Source: an uncultured Atopobiaceae bacterium (GTDB taxonomy: Bacteria > Actinomycetota > Coriobacteriia > Coriobacteriales > Atopobiaceae). From it: DNA of 64,000 bases. Position numbers and translations under genes: made by a program. Below are positions 1-10,800 of the stretch, piece after piece. The notes beneath the pieces are model-generated. The model saw only the letters and a list, made by a program, of their open reading frames with translations, did not search any database and was not told where the DNA came from. The DNA is taken from the NCBI GenBank assembly GCA_947625405.1, contig CANQOF010000010.1, forward strand, positions 1 to 64,000, read 5' to 3'. Position 1 is the stretch's first letter; each line of letters opens with the position of its first letter.

Positions 1-1314
1 CCCGGCGGCTTCTGCCGCAACGAGGAGGGCCTCGTCCACTTCAACGGCGAAAAGCTCTACGAGAAGGAAGAGCACCCGAACTGGGGCACCTTCAAGTTCG
101 ACCTCGGGCGTGGCGAGGTGCGCTCGTTCCTCGTGTCCAACGCGGTCTACTGGCTCGAGCGCTTCCACGCCGACGGCATGCGCATCGACGGCGTGACCTC
201 CATGCTCTACCTGAACTTCGGCATCGACGACCCGGGCCAGAAGAAGTTCAACGTGAACGGCACGGAGGAGGACTACACCAACATCGAGTTCATCAAGCAG
301 GTGAACGGCACCATCTCGGCGCTCCACCCCGACGTGATGATGATCGCCGAGGAGAGCACCGCGTGGCCGCTCGTCACGTACCCGCCCGCGGACGGCGGCC
401 TCGGCTTCCACTACAAGTGGGACATGGGCTGGATGCACGACACGCTGCACTACATGCAGACGGACTTCCCGTGGCGCCCCGGCAACCACAACCTGCTCAC
501 GTTCTCGATGATGTATGCCTTCAACGAGAACTTCATCCTCTCGCTCTCGCACGACGAGGTGGTGCACGGCAAGTGCTCGCTCATCACCCGCATGCCGGGC
601 GATTGGTGGCGCCAGTTCGCCGGGATGCGCATCCTCGCGATGTACCAGATCATGCACCCGGGCGGAAAGCTCAACTTCATGGGCAACGAGATCGCCCAGT
701 TCATCGAGTGGCGCTACTACGAGGGCATCCAATGGTTCCTCGCGCGCGACTACGAGACGCACCGCAACTACCAGCACTTCGTGGCCGAGCTCAACAAGTT
801 CTACAAGGAGCAGAAGGCTCTCTGGCAGAAGTCCTACACCTGGGACGGCTTCGAGTGGATCGACGCGGATGATTCTGAAGAATCGATCATCAGCTTCGTG
901 CGCAAGGGCGAGCGCCCGGTGGACGATCTCGTGATCCTCATCAACTTCGACCCCGCGGTGCACGAGTACTTCCGCCTCGGCCTTCCGCGCGAGGGCAACT
1001 ACGTGGAGGTCTTCAACTCCGATTCGCCTGAGTTCGGCGGCTCCGGCGTGGTGAACGAGGGCGTGCTCGTGTCGCACCCCGAGCCCGCGTCCGGCCGCGA
1101 GAATTCGATCCTCGTGCGCGTGCCGCCGCTCGCCGGCATCGTCCTTCGCCGCACGGGGAAGTCGAGCTACGTGCCCCCGAAGCCCGCGCGCAAGGGCGAT
1201 GAGGCGCGCGACTCCCACAAGAAGGTGCAAACCCAAGCCAAGGCCGCCAAGAAGGCCGCGGCGAAGCAAACCAAGGTCACAAGCCGCCGGGGCACGGCTG
1301 CGAATAAGCACTAG
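1..1314 (+). CDS. glgB: 1,4-alpha-glucan branching enzyme, C-terminal part (5' end outside window)
   Basis: GlgB cuts alpha-1,4 glucan chains and rejoins them through alpha-1,6 bonds to make glycogen branches. The reading frame is open from base 1, leaving 437 visible residues of what should be a protein of more than 600. GH13 catalytic blocks are intact: DGMRIDGVTSML with nucleophile Asp at visible residue 63, MMIAEEST with the acid/base Glu near 117, and LSHDEVVHG with the transition-state Asp near 185. After the C-terminal beta domain there is an unusual Lys/Ala-rich tail of about 50 residues. It is the first visible gene of a glg operon and ends 72 bp before glgP. Confidence 0.97.
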   Translation, partial: PGGFCRNEEGLVHFNGEKLYEKEEHPNWGTFKFDLGRGEVRSFLVSNAVYWLERFHADGMRIDGVTSMLYLNFGIDDPGQKKFNVNGTEEDYTNIEFIKQVNGTISALHPDVMMIAEESTAWPLVTYPPADGGLGFHYKWDMGWMHDTLHYMQTDFPWRPGNHNLLTFSMMYAFNENFILSLSHDEVVHGKCSLITRMPGDWWRQFAGMRILAMYQIMHPGGKLNFMGNEIAQFIEWRYYEGIQWFLARDYETHRNYQHFVAELNKFYKEQKALWQKSYTWDGFEWIDADDSEESIISFVRKGERPVDDLVILINFDPAVHEYFRLGLPREGNYVEVFNSDSPEFGGSGVVNEGVLVSHPEPASGRENSILVRVPPLAGIVLRRTGKSSYVPPKPARKGDEARDSHKKVQTQAKAAKKAAAKQTKVTSRRGTAANKH

Positions 1315-1386
1315 GCCTGCGGCTTCATACCGGCCACAGGGGCGTGGCCGCCTACGAAGGCCGCGTATCCAACCCGACGACGAAGG

Positions 1387-3819
1387 ATGGCTATGAACCA
1401 AATCTTCTCCTCCACTGAGGACTTCATCGAGAGCTACCGCCGCATGCTCGTGGCGGACATCGGCAAGGAGTTCGAGGAAGCCGACGCCTACGAGCGCCTC
1501 TCGGCGCTCTGCAATCTCATCAACTTCCGCGCCCGCAGCATCCACGTGCGAAACGACCGCGAGATCGCCCAGGGCAAGAAGAAGCGCGTCTTCTACTTCT
1601 CCCTCGAGTTCCTTCTCGGGCCGCTCCTCGAGAACTACCTCCTGAACTTCGGCATCCTCGACCTCGTGCGCGACGCCCTCTCGCAGATGGGCACGTCGCT
1701 CGAGGAGATCTCCTCCGCCGAGGCCGACCCCGGTCTCGGAAACGGCGGCCTCGGGCGCCTCGCCGCGTGCTTCTTGGATTCCATGGCCAAGGAGAACATC
1801 GCCGGCTACGGCAACGGCATGCGCTACCGCTATGGCCTCTTCAAGCAGGTGATCGAGGACGGCAGCCAGGTGGAGGAGACCGACAACTGGCTCGCCCACG
1901 GCTATCCCTGGGAGGTGCGCCGCCCGGAGAGCGCGGTGGAGATCACCTTCGGCGGCGAGGTCGTGCGCCATGAGGATGGCGATCGCTATTGGTTCACCGT
2001 CGAGAACGGCGAGACGGTGAAGGCCGTGCCCTACGACGTGCCGGTGATCGGTTACGGCGGCGAGACGGTGAACAAGCTGCGCATCTGGTCCGCCGAGCCC
2101 GTGACGGAGGAGTTCGACCTCGAGGCCTTCAACGCGGGCGAGTACGCCGAGGCCTCCCGCTATCGCGCGAACATCGAGGCCATCTCGATGATCCTCTATC
2201 CCAATGATTCCGGCGAGCACGGCAGGCTCCTGCGCCTGAAGCAGGAGTACCTCTTCGTGGCCGCGGGCATCGGCTCGATCCTGCGCACCTTCCGCCGCGA
2301 GAACGGCGACAACTGGGCCGCGCTTCCCGATCGCATCGCCATCCACACCAACGACACGCATCCTGCGCTCTGCGGCGCCGAGCTCATGCGCGTGCTCGTG
2401 GACGAGGAGGGCCTCGACTGGGACACCGCGTGGGACCTCACCACGCGCACGATCTCCTTCACGAACCACACGATCCTTCCCGAGGCGCTCGAGAAGTGGC
2501 CGATCGACCTCATGCGCACGCTCATCCCGCGCGTCTACATGTACATCGAGGAGATCGATCGCCGCTATCGCGAGAGCTTCCCGAAGGACGCCCCGAACTG
2601 GTACGACCAGCTGCGCGAGACCGCCATCCTCTGGGACGGCCAGGTGCGCATGGCGAACCTCTCGATCATCTGCTCGCACTCCGTGAACGGCGTGGCGAAG
2701 ATCCACACCGAGATCCTCGAGCGCGAGGTGCTAAAGCCCTTCTTCGAGCTCACCCCCGAGAAGTTCAACAACAAGACGAACGGCATCTCGCACCGTCGCT
2801 TCCTCGGCAACTCGAACCCGCCGCTCGCCCGCCTCGTCACGAGCGCGATCGGCGATGGCTGGCTCGCCGACGCGCGCGAGCTCAAGCGCCTCGAGCCCCT
2901 CGAGGGCGACGCCTCCTTCCTCGAGCGCTTCGGCGAGGCCAAGCGCGAGAACAAGGCGCGCCTCGCGAAGCTCGTGAAGGAAACCTCCGGCGTCGTCCTC
3001 GACCCCGATACGATCTTCGACGTGCAGGTGAAGCGCTTCCACGCCTACAAGCGCCAGCTCCTGAACATCTTCAAGGTGATGGACGTCTACAACCGCCTGA
3101 AGAGCGACCCGAACTACGCGCCGCGCCCCACGTCCTTCATCTTCGCGGGCAAGGCGGCGCAGTCCTACCTCTACGCCAAGGAGGTCATCCGCCTCATCAA
3201 CTCCGTGGCGGAGGAAGTGAATAACGACCCGCACGCGAGCCAGTTCATCAAGATCGCCTTCGTGCCGAACTTCGCCGTCTCGAACGCCGAGATCATCTAC
3301 CCCGCGGCCGAGATCTCCGAGCAGATCTCCACGGCGGGCATGGAGGCCTCCGGCACCTCGAACATGAAGCTCATGATGAACGGCGCCATCACGCTCGGCA
3401 CCCTCGACGGCGCGAACATTGAGATCGCCGAGCTCGCGGGCGCGGACAACATCAAGATCTTCGGCCTCACGGTGGACGAGGTGGAGGCCATCAAGCAAGA
3501 GGGCCACTACTTCTCCTGGGACCTCTACAACCAGGACAAGGATCGCCTCGGCCGCGTGGTGGACGAGCTCGTGGACGGCACGTTCGCGCGGCTGTCCGGA
3601 AACTTCAACATGATCTACGACAATCTCATGCACCAAAATGACGTCGACTTCGTGTTGAAGGACTTCAGGCCCTACGTGCAGGCGTGGGAGGAGCTCTGCG
3701 AGACGTATCAGGATCGCGCGCGCTGGAACCGCATGGCGCTCGCGAACGTGGCGAACTCCGGCTACTTCTCCTCCGACCGCACGATCCGCGAGTACGCGGA
3801 GGACATCTGGCACGTCTAG
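1387..3819 (+). CDS. glgP: Glycogen/maltodextrin phosphorylase
   Basis: This is a GT35 phosphorylase that releases glucose-1-phosphate from glucan ends, using pyridoxal phosphate. At about 810 residues it has normal family length. The motif [20 protein letters not shown] carries the PLP-binding Lys near residue 661, and [15 protein letters not shown] is the N-terminal phosphorylase signature. The ATG at 1393 has better spacing to AAGGA (1383-1387) than the ATG at 1387, so the true protein may be two residues shorter. It lies second in the glycogen operon, so degradation is encoded together with synthesis. Confidence 0.97.
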   Translation: MAMNQIFSSTEDFIESYRRMLVADIGKEFEEADAYERLSALCNLINFRARSIHVRNDREIAQGKKKRVFYFSLEFLLGPLLENYLLNFGILDLVRDALSQMGTSLEEISSAEADPGLGNGGLGRLAACFLDSMAKENIAGYGNGMRYRYGLFKQVIEDGSQVEETDNWLAHGYPWEVRRPESAVEITFGGEVVRHEDGDRYWFTVENGETVKAVPYDVPVIGYGGETVNKLRIWSAEPVTEEFDLEAFNAGEYAEASRYRANIEAISMILYPNDSGEHGRLLRLKQEYLFVAAGIGSILRTFRRENGDNWAALPDRIAIHTNDTHPALCGAELMRVLVDEEGLDWDTAWDLTTRTISFTNHTILPEALEKWPIDLMRTLIPRVYMYIEEIDRRYRESFPKDAPNWYDQLRETAILWDGQVRMANLSIICSHSVNGVAKIHTEILEREVLKPFFELTPEKFNNKTNGISHRRFLGNSNPPLARLVTSAIGDGWLADARELKRLEPLEGDASFLERFGEAKRENKARLAKLVKETSGVVLDPDTIFDVQVKRFHAYKRQLLNIFKVMDVYNRLKSDPNYAPRPTSFIFAGKAAQSYLYAKEVIRLINSVAEEVNNDPHASQFIKIAFVPNFAVSNAEIIYPAAEISEQISTAGMEASGTSNMKLMMNGAITLGTLDGANIEIAELAGADNIKIFGLTVDEVEAIKQEGHYFSWDLYNQDKDRLGRVVDELVDGTFARLSGNFNMIYDNLMHQNDVDFVLKDFRPYVQAWEELCETYQDRARWNRMALANVANSGYFSSDRTIREYAEDIWHV

Positions 3820-3898
3820 CGCGGGCCATGGGAGCATGGGATACATGGTTCCGAGCACCGGGACCTTTGGCTTAGAGGCACGAGCGGAAGGGGTGTGC

Positions 3899-5041
3899 AT
3901 GAGTCAAAAGGAGTGCGTGGCGATGCTGCTCGCCGGCGGCCAGGGCTCTCGTTTGATGGCGCTCACAAAGGCCATCGCGAAGCCGGCCGTATCGTTCGGC
4001 GGCAAGTACCGCATCATCGACTTCGCGCTATCGAACTGCGCGAACTCCGAGATCAACACGGTTGGGGTCTTGACGCAATATCGCCCCTACGCGCTGCATA
4101 GCTACATCGGAAACGGTGCGGCGTGGAACCTCGACGATCCCGACGGCGGCATCAGCGTGCTGCCTCCCTACGCCACCGAGAAGGGCGGCAACTGGTACGC
4201 CGGCACGGCCGACGCCATCTACCAAAACATCTGGTACCTCGAGGGCCAAGACCCGAAGTACGTGGTCATCCTCTCCGGCGACCACCTCTACTCGATGGAC
4301 TATCGCAAGATGCTCGCCCAGCATATCGAGCACCACGCCGACCTCACGGTCTCCGTCATGCAGGTGCCCTGGGAAGAGGCCCCGCGCTTCGGCATCCTCA
4401 CGGCCGACGAGAACGGCCAGATCTCGAAGTTCACGGAGAAGCCGGCCGAGCCTGATTCGAACCTCGCCTCCATGGGCATCTACATCTTCACCTGCGACGT
4501 GCTCATCAAAGCCCTGCGCGAGGACGCCGAGGACCCGAACTCCGAGCACGACTTCGGCAACAACATCATCCCGAAGATGCTCGCCGAGGGAAGGCGCCTC
4601 TTCGTGTACGAGTTCTCGGGCTTCTGGAAGGACGTGGGCACCATCGCGTCCTACATGGAGACGAACATGCAGCTCCTTGGCGAGGAGCCTGAGTTCAACC
4701 TCTACTCCAAGAGCTTCCCGATCATGACGAACGCCCCCACGCGCCCCGCCTCGCTCTTCGGCAAGGAGGCCAAGGTCGATGATTCGATCGTGGGCAACGG
4801 CTGCCGCATCTTCGGCCATGTGGAGCATTCCGTGATCTCCACCGACGCGCGCGTGGGCGCCCATGCGCACGTGAAGGATTCGATCCTGCTCCCCGGCGCG
4901 CGCGTGATGGACGGCGCGCGCGTGGAGAACGCCATCCTCGGCGAGAACGCCGTGGTGGAAGAGGGTGCCGTCTTCGGATCAGCCGGCGAGGACACGGCGG
5001 TGGTTGGCAACGACGCCGTCGTGAAGAAGGGGGATGAGTAG
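3899..5041 (+). CDS. glgC: Glucose-1-phosphate adenylyltransferase, catalytic subunit
   Basis: GlgC makes ADP-glucose from ATP and glucose-1-phosphate, the committed step of bacterial glycogen synthesis. The 380-residue protein has the nucleotide-binding signature [10 protein letters not shown] near residues 10-19, [15 protein letters not shown], the GTADAIYQN block, WKDVGTI, and a C-terminal left-handed beta-helix of hexapeptide repeats. The start at 3899 is set by GGAAGGGG at 3886-3893. An in-frame ATG at 3836 would add 21 unconserved residues. The neighbouring glgD suggests a GlgC/GlgD hetero-oligomer as in Bacillus. Confidence 0.96.
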   Translation: MSQKECVAMLLAGGQGSRLMALTKAIAKPAVSFGGKYRIIDFALSNCANSEINTVGVLTQYRPYALHSYIGNGAAWNLDDPDGGISVLPPYATEKGGNWYAGTADAIYQNIWYLEGQDPKYVVILSGDHLYSMDYRKMLAQHIEHHADLTVSVMQVPWEEAPRFGILTADENGQISKFTEKPAEPDSNLASMGIYIFTCDVLIKALREDAEDPNSEHDFGNNIIPKMLAEGRRLFVYEFSGFWKDVGTIASYMETNMQLLGEEPEFNLYSKSFPIMTNAPTRPASLFGKEAKVDDSIVGNGCRIFGHVEHSVISTDARVGAHAHVKDSILLPGARVMDGARVENAILGENAVVEEGAVFGSAGEDTAVVGNDAVVKKGDE

Positions 5042-5042
5042 C

Positions 5043-6137
5043 ATGGAGCGAGCCTGCGGCATCATTACCTGCAACTATTCGGTTACGCACCCCTCCGCGC
5101 TCACGGCCAACCGCCCGCCCGCGTCGGTGCCCATCGCCGGGCGCTTCCGCATGGTGGACTTCGCGCTCTCCGCGATGGTGAACTCCGGCATGCGCAACAT
5201 CGGTCTCATCATGCCGACGAACTACCGCTCGCTGATCGACCACGTGGGGAGCGGCAAGGACTGGTCGCTCGACCGCAAGCACGGCGGTCTCTTCCTGCTT
5301 CCGGGCTCGGCCTTCGGCTCCCAGCGCACCGGCGCGCGCTTCCTCATCCGCGACCTCGAGCAGAACGTCCAGTTCATCGAGCGCTCGGATAAGCCGTTCG
5401 TGATCCTCTCCTCCGCAAGCTGCATCTTCAACATCGACCTCGTGGAGCTCGTGGACGCGCACATCGCCTCCGGCGCCGACATCACGGTCGTCTGCAAGAA
5501 GATCGACCACGAGGAGCCCGCGCTCCAGGCCCTCACGGTCGATGAGAACGATCGCGTCACCTCCCTGCACATGGGCGCGAGCTACGGCGAGCTCGCCTCG
5601 CTCGACCTCTGCGTGATGAGCAAGGAGACGCTGCTCCAGGCCATCGCATGGGGCAGGGGCGTGGACTACCTCGACCTCTTCGAGGCCATGGCGGAGGACC
5701 TCGGCCGCATCGTCGTGCGCCCCTTCGTCTATGACGGCGAGGCCATGGCGATCTTCTCCTCCGACGACTACTACAAGTGCTCGATGCGCCTGCTCGAGCC
5801 CGACGTGGTGGAGAAGATCTTCGACCCGGCGCGTCCGATCCACACGAAGGCCCACGACAACCCGCCGGCGAAGTTCCTGCCCGGCGCGAACGTGAACAAC
5901 TGCCTCATGGCGGGCGGCGTGCGCGTGGCCGGCACGGTGCAGAACTCCATCCTCGGCCGCGACGTGATCGTCGAGCACGGCGCCACGGTGCGCAATTCCG
6001 TCATCATGCAGTCCTGCGTCATCTCCGAGGGCGCCAAGGTGGACCACGCCATCATCGACCGCGACAACACGGTCGCCCCGCGCGTGGAGCTCCGCGGCAC
6101 CCCAGAGAACATCCTCATCAAAGGGAGAGGGTTCTAA
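5043..6137 (+). CDS. glgD: GlgD, regulatory subunit of glucose-1-phosphate adenylyltransferase
   Basis: GlgD is a paralogue of GlgC that associates with and modulates the catalytic subunit. The fold is preserved (PIAGRFRMVDFALS near residue 35, hexapeptide-repeat C-terminus), but the GGxGxRL nucleotide signature of GlgC is replaced by an unrelated stretch, as expected for a non-catalytic subunit. The ATG at 5043 is preferred because AGGGGG (5028-5033) would abut the alternative ATG at 5034, which overlaps the glgC stop. Either start implies translational coupling to glgC. The stop is 3 bp before glgA. Confidence 0.93.
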   Translation: MERACGIITCNYSVTHPSALTANRPPASVPIAGRFRMVDFALSAMVNSGMRNIGLIMPTNYRSLIDHVGSGKDWSLDRKHGGLFLLPGSAFGSQRTGARFLIRDLEQNVQFIERSDKPFVILSSASCIFNIDLVELVDAHIASGADITVVCKKIDHEEPALQALTVDENDRVTSLHMGASYGELASLDLCVMSKETLLQAIAWGRGVDYLDLFEAMAEDLGRIVVRPFVYDGEAMAIFSSDDYYKCSMRLLEPDVVEKIFDPARPIHTKAHDNPPAKFLPGANVNNCLMAGGVRVAGTVQNSILGRDVIVEHGATVRNSVIMQSCVISEGAKVDHAIIDRDNTVAPRVELRGTPENILIKGRGF

Positions 6138-6140
6138 ACC

Positions 6141-7787
6141 ATGTCTCGAGTTCGAAGGAAGCTTCGCATCGTCTACGCCACCGCCGAGGCGGCGCCGTTC
6201 GTGAAGACGGGCGGCTTGGGCGACGTGGCGGGCTCGCTGCCGCGGGCCCTCGTCGAGCAGGGCTGCAAGGTCATCGTCATGCTCCCGAAGTACGGCACCA
6301 TCCCCTGGGAGTATGTCGAGAAGATGGAGCACGTCTGCGATTTCTATTTGAACCTCGGCTGGCGCAACGAGTACTGCGGCCTCGAGCGCCTCGAGAAGGA
6401 CGGCGTCGAGTTCTACTTCGTGGATAACGAGCGCTATTTCAAGCGCGAGCGCCCCTACGGCTACTTCGACGACGGCGAGCGCTTCGCGTTCTTCTCGAAG
6501 GCGATCACCGAATCGCTCCAGTACCTCGATCGCATCGCGGGCTTCACCACCGACGTCCTGCACTGCAACGACTGGCAAACCGCGCTCGCGCCCGTCTTCT
6601 TGCGCGAGTTCTACCAAGGCCTTCCCGTGTACGAGAACGTGAAGACCATGTTCACGGTGCACAACGTGAAGTTCCAGGGCCAGTACGGCGACACGGTGCT
6701 CTCCGACGTCTGCGGCCTCGCGGACATCCCGGCGGCGGCGTGGCAGCTCTACTGCGGCCCCAAGACCGTGAACTTCATGAAGGGCGCGCTCCTCTACAGC
6801 GATTGCCTCACCACCGTCTCGCCCACCTACGCCGAGGAGCTCAAGACCCCCTTCTACGGCGAGAACATGGACTGGATCTTCCGCGATCGCGCGAGCATCC
6901 TCCACGGCATCCTGAACGGCATCGACACGAAGGACTTCAACCCCGAGACGGACACGGCGATCCCCGCAAACTTCTCGAAGGAAGATCTCTCGAACAAAGC
7001 CATCTGCAAGGCGAAGCTCCAAGAGGAGCTCGGCCTCGAGGTGAACCCCGAGCGCCCACTCGTGGCGATGGTCTCGCGCCTCACGAAGCAGAAGGGCCTC
7101 GACCTCGTGCAATACGCGCTCGAGCGCCTGCTCTCCCGCTCCGTGCAGGTGGCGGTGCTCGGCACCGGCGACCAGAACTACGAAGACGCCATGCGCTACT
7201 TCGACTGGAAGTACCAAGGCTCCATGTGCGCGAGGATCGCGTTTGACGTGGGCCTCTCGAAGCGCATGTACGCCGGCGCGGACCTCTTCCTCATGCCGTC
7301 GCTCTTCGAGCCGTGCGGCCTCTCGCAGATGATCAGCATGCGCTACGGCACGCTGCCCGTCGTGCGCGAGACTGGCGGCCTTCGCGATTCCGTGCGTCCG
7401 TACAACTGCTTCACCGGCGAGGGCACGGGCTTCTCGTTCGCGAACTTCAACGGCGACGAGATGGCCGACTGCGTGCTCAACGCCTGCGAGGTCTTCTGGA
7501 CGGAGAAGGACGTGTGGCAGCGCCTGCAGGTGCAAGCCATGGAGGAGGACTTCTCCTGGGGTCGCGCCGCGGGCCGCTATATCGAGCTCTACGCGAACCT
7601 CAAGCCCGACGTGATCCCGTACACGCCGCCCGCGAAGCCCGAGCCGAAGCCAGAGTCGGAGCCGGAGCCCGCGAAGAAGGCCGAGAAGAAGGCCGCGCCT
7701 GAGAAGAAGGTCGAGAAGAAGGCCGCGCCCGAGAAGAGGGCCGCCGCGCCGAAGAAAGCCAAGACCACGCCGCCCAAGAAGGGCTAG
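6141..7787 (+). CDS. glgA: Glycogen synthase (ADP-glucose dependent)
   Basis: GlgA is a GT5 glucosyltransferase that extends alpha-1,4 chains from ADP-glucose. The N-terminal KTGGLGDVAGSLPRAL block binds ADP-glucose, and the C-terminal GT-B domain shows MPSLFEPCGLSQM and the GGLRDSV loop. Family length is about 480 residues. This protein has 548 because of a roughly 55-residue tail of alternating Lys, Glu, Ala and Pro from about residue 493, echoing the basic tail of the neighbouring GlgB. RBS-like AGGGAGAGGG lies just upstream, inside the end of glgD. Confidence 0.96.
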   Translation: MSRVRRKLRIVYATAEAAPFVKTGGLGDVAGSLPRALVEQGCKVIVMLPKYGTIPWEYVEKMEHVCDFYLNLGWRNEYCGLERLEKDGVEFYFVDNERYFKRERPYGYFDDGERFAFFSKAITESLQYLDRIAGFTTDVLHCNDWQTALAPVFLREFYQGLPVYENVKTMFTVHNVKFQGQYGDTVLSDVCGLADIPAAAWQLYCGPKTVNFMKGALLYSDCLTTVSPTYAEELKTPFYGENMDWIFRDRASILHGILNGIDTKDFNPETDTAIPANFSKEDLSNKAICKAKLQEELGLEVNPERPLVAMVSRLTKQKGLDLVQYALERLLSRSVQVAVLGTGDQNYEDAMRYFDWKYQGSMCARIAFDVGLSKRMYAGADLFLMPSLFEPCGLSQMISMRYGTLPVVRETGGLRDSVRPYNCFTGEGTGFSFANFNGDEMADCVLNACEVFWTEKDVWQRLQVQAMEEDFSWGRAAGRYIELYANLKPDVIPYTPPAKPEPKPESEPEPAKKAEKKAAPEKKVEKKAAPEKRAAAPKKAKTTPPKKG

Positions 7788-7803
7788 ACGAGGGGAAACA
7801 CGC

Positions 7804-10800
7804 ATGCGAATCCTGCATAACAGCAGGAGCGAAGCGTACAGAGAACCGTACGGTGCCGTCCCCTTGGGCGGCACCGTCACATTGCACGTGGATGTCTTCG
7901 ACGAGGAGCAGGCCACGTGTACGCTTCGACTCTGGATCGACGGCCAAGGCGAGACCCTCATCCCGATGCGGGAAGAGAACGCAGGCGACCACCTGCGATT
8001 TTCCGCGGAGCTCACGCCGAAGTGCGCCGAGATCCACTGGTACTGCTTCATCGTGGAGGGCGCGAAGGGCCAGGTGAGGTTCCTCGGCGCCAAGCAGGGA
8101 CGCACGGGCGGCGAGGGCGAGGCCTATGACGCGCTTCCCCCTTCGTTCCAGATCACCGTCTATAAGGAGCGCAGCGTCTACCCCGAATGGTGGGAGGACG
8201 CGATCGTCTACCAGATCTTCCCCGATCGCTTCGCGCGCGACGCGCACTGGAAGGACAAGGTCATACCCGCGCTCGAGGTGGAGCACGTGGGGCCGCGACG
8301 CCGCCTCATCGAGGACTGGAACGCGCCCGTCTCCTACGTGCGCAACCCCGACGGCACCATTGCCGCCTGGGACTTCTACGGCGGCACGCTCGACGGCATC
8401 GCCGAAAAGCTCGACTACCTCGCTGAGCTCGGCGTGAGCGCGATCTACCTCTGCCCCATCTTCTCCGCGGAATCGAACCACCGCTACGACACGGCGGACT
8501 ACCTGCACGTCTCGCCCATCCTCGGCGGAAACGAGGCCTTCCAACGCCTCGCGATGGAGGCGGGCAAGCGCGGCATCTCGCTCGTCCTCGACGGCGTCTT
8601 CAACCACACCGGCACCGACTCACGCTACTTCAACGAGTTCGGCAACTTCGACACCGTCGGCGCGGGGCAGTCGCCGGATTCGCCCTACCACGACTGGTAC
8701 GAGTGGAAGGACGACGGCACGTACGCCTCGTGGTGGGGCGTGAAGAACATGCCCGCCATGAACAAGCGGAGCAAGGGCTGGAGAGAGTTCGTGTTCGGGC
8801 CGGACGGCGTCGTGCCCACGTGGCTTCGCCGCGGCGCGCGCGGCTGGCGCCTCGACGTGGCGGACGAGTTGAACGACGAGTTCATCGCTCGCATCAAGGA
8901 AGCGGAGACGCGCGAGGCGCCCGACGCGCTCCTGCTCGGCGAGGTGTGGGAAGACGCATCGAACAAGATCGCGTATTCCGAGCTCAGGCACTATTTCTGC
9001 GGAGACGAGCTCGACGGCGTGATGAACTATCCCTTCAGGGACGCCCTCCTCGAGTTCCTGCGGGGCACCACGAGCGCCCCGGACTTCGCCGAGGCCATGG
9101 AGCGGCTCCACGAGAACTACCCGCCGCACGCCTTCGCGTCGTGCATGAACCTCCTCGGCTCGCACGACCGCGCGCGACTCCTCACGCTCCTCGCCGGCGC
9201 GTCCGACCCCGACACCCTCACCGACGAGGAGAAGCGCGCCTGGCGCATTCCCGAATGGGAGATGGGCAACGCGAAGGCGAAGATGTGGGGCGCCCTGCTC
9301 CTGCAGATGGCGTGGCCGGGCCCGCCCTGCATCTACTACGGCGACGAGGCCGGCCTCCAAGGCATGACCGATCCGTATAACCGGGGCACGTATCCCTGGG
9401 GCCACGAAGACCCCGACACCATGAACATGACGCGCAACGCCGTGGACCTGCGCCTTGCGCTCAACGCCCTGCGCAAGGGCGATTTCAGGGTCTTCAGCTG
9501 GGGCGACGACGTGGTGGGCGTCGAGCGAAGCCTGAAGGGGGAGGCGGTCACCGTCCTCGTGAACCGCTCGCGCACCGAGACCGCGTGGGTGGAGCTCGAG
9601 ATGAAGGGCGAGGTGGCGAGCGAGCTCGTGAGCGGCCAGCGCCTCGCCGTCTCCGGCGACGGATCGCGCGTGACCCTTCCCGTGTGGCCCCAGGCGAGCG
9701 CCGTCGTGCTCTTCCATCCGAAACGCGAACTCCAGCGCGAACTCGCCTTCGGCACCGGCGTCTTCTGCGCCATCACCTCGCTCCCCAAGGAGGGCGGCGG
9801 CCCCGGCACGCTCGGCGAGAGCGCGAAGCGCTTCGTGGACTACCTCGCCGACGCCGGCCAGAGCTATTGGCAGATCCTTCCCGTGAACCCCACCGACTCC
9901 TTCGGCTCGCCCTACGCCGGCTCCTCGGCCTTCGCGGGAAACGAGAAGCTCATCGACACCGGCTCCTCGACGCTCCGCGAGCTCGTGGCGAACTTCGAGC
10001 CCACGGCCGATTTCGTGCGGTTCTGCGAGCGCGAGGCACACTGGCTCGAGCCCTACGCCGCCTTCGAGGCCATCCGCGAAGTGGTGGCCGCGGGAGTGGC
10101 GATGGAGGCCGCGGGCGCGGCGCGCGAGATCGAGGGCCCCGCGTGCGAATGGGCGCGCTGGCCCGAGCAATACCGGCATTGGTCGAGGGAACTCCTTCGC
10201 CGCCCGGAGCTCCAGCAGAGGATTCGCGCGAAGCAGATCGCGCAGTACCTCTTCCAAACGCAATGGGACGAGCTCTCGGCCTACGCGAGGGAGCGCGGCG
10301 TGCAGATCGTGGGCGACATGCCCTTCTATGTGTCCGGTGATTCCGCGGACACCTGGGCGCATCCCGAGATCTTCACCCTCGACGACGGAAAGATCACCGA
10401 GGTGGGCGGATGCCCGCCGGATAACGAGACGCCGCAGGGGCAGGTCTGGGGGAGTCCGACGTATGACTGGGCCGAGCTCAAGCGACAGCACTACCAGTGG
10501 TGGATCGAGCGACTCGGCCGCGCGCTCGCGCTCTACGACTGCGTGCGCCTCGACCACTTCATCGGCTTCTCGCGCTTCTGGAGCGTGCCGGCGGGGCAGA
10601 CGGCCGATCACGGCCGTTGGCTGCACGGCCCCGGGGTGGCGCTCTTCGTGGCGGCCCATAAGCAGTTCGGGCCGCTTCCGATCATCGCGGAGGACCTCGG
10701 CTACCTCACGCCCGCCATTCGCTCGCTCGTGAAGCTCACGGGCTTCCTCGGCCAGCACAACGTGATCTTCGCGGACACCGACGTGCGCGAAACCTACGTG

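Noticed and set aside
4722-8105. Long minus-strand open frame of 1127 codons
   Set aside because: Antisense to glgC, glgD and glgA, which have clear motifs and ribosome sites.
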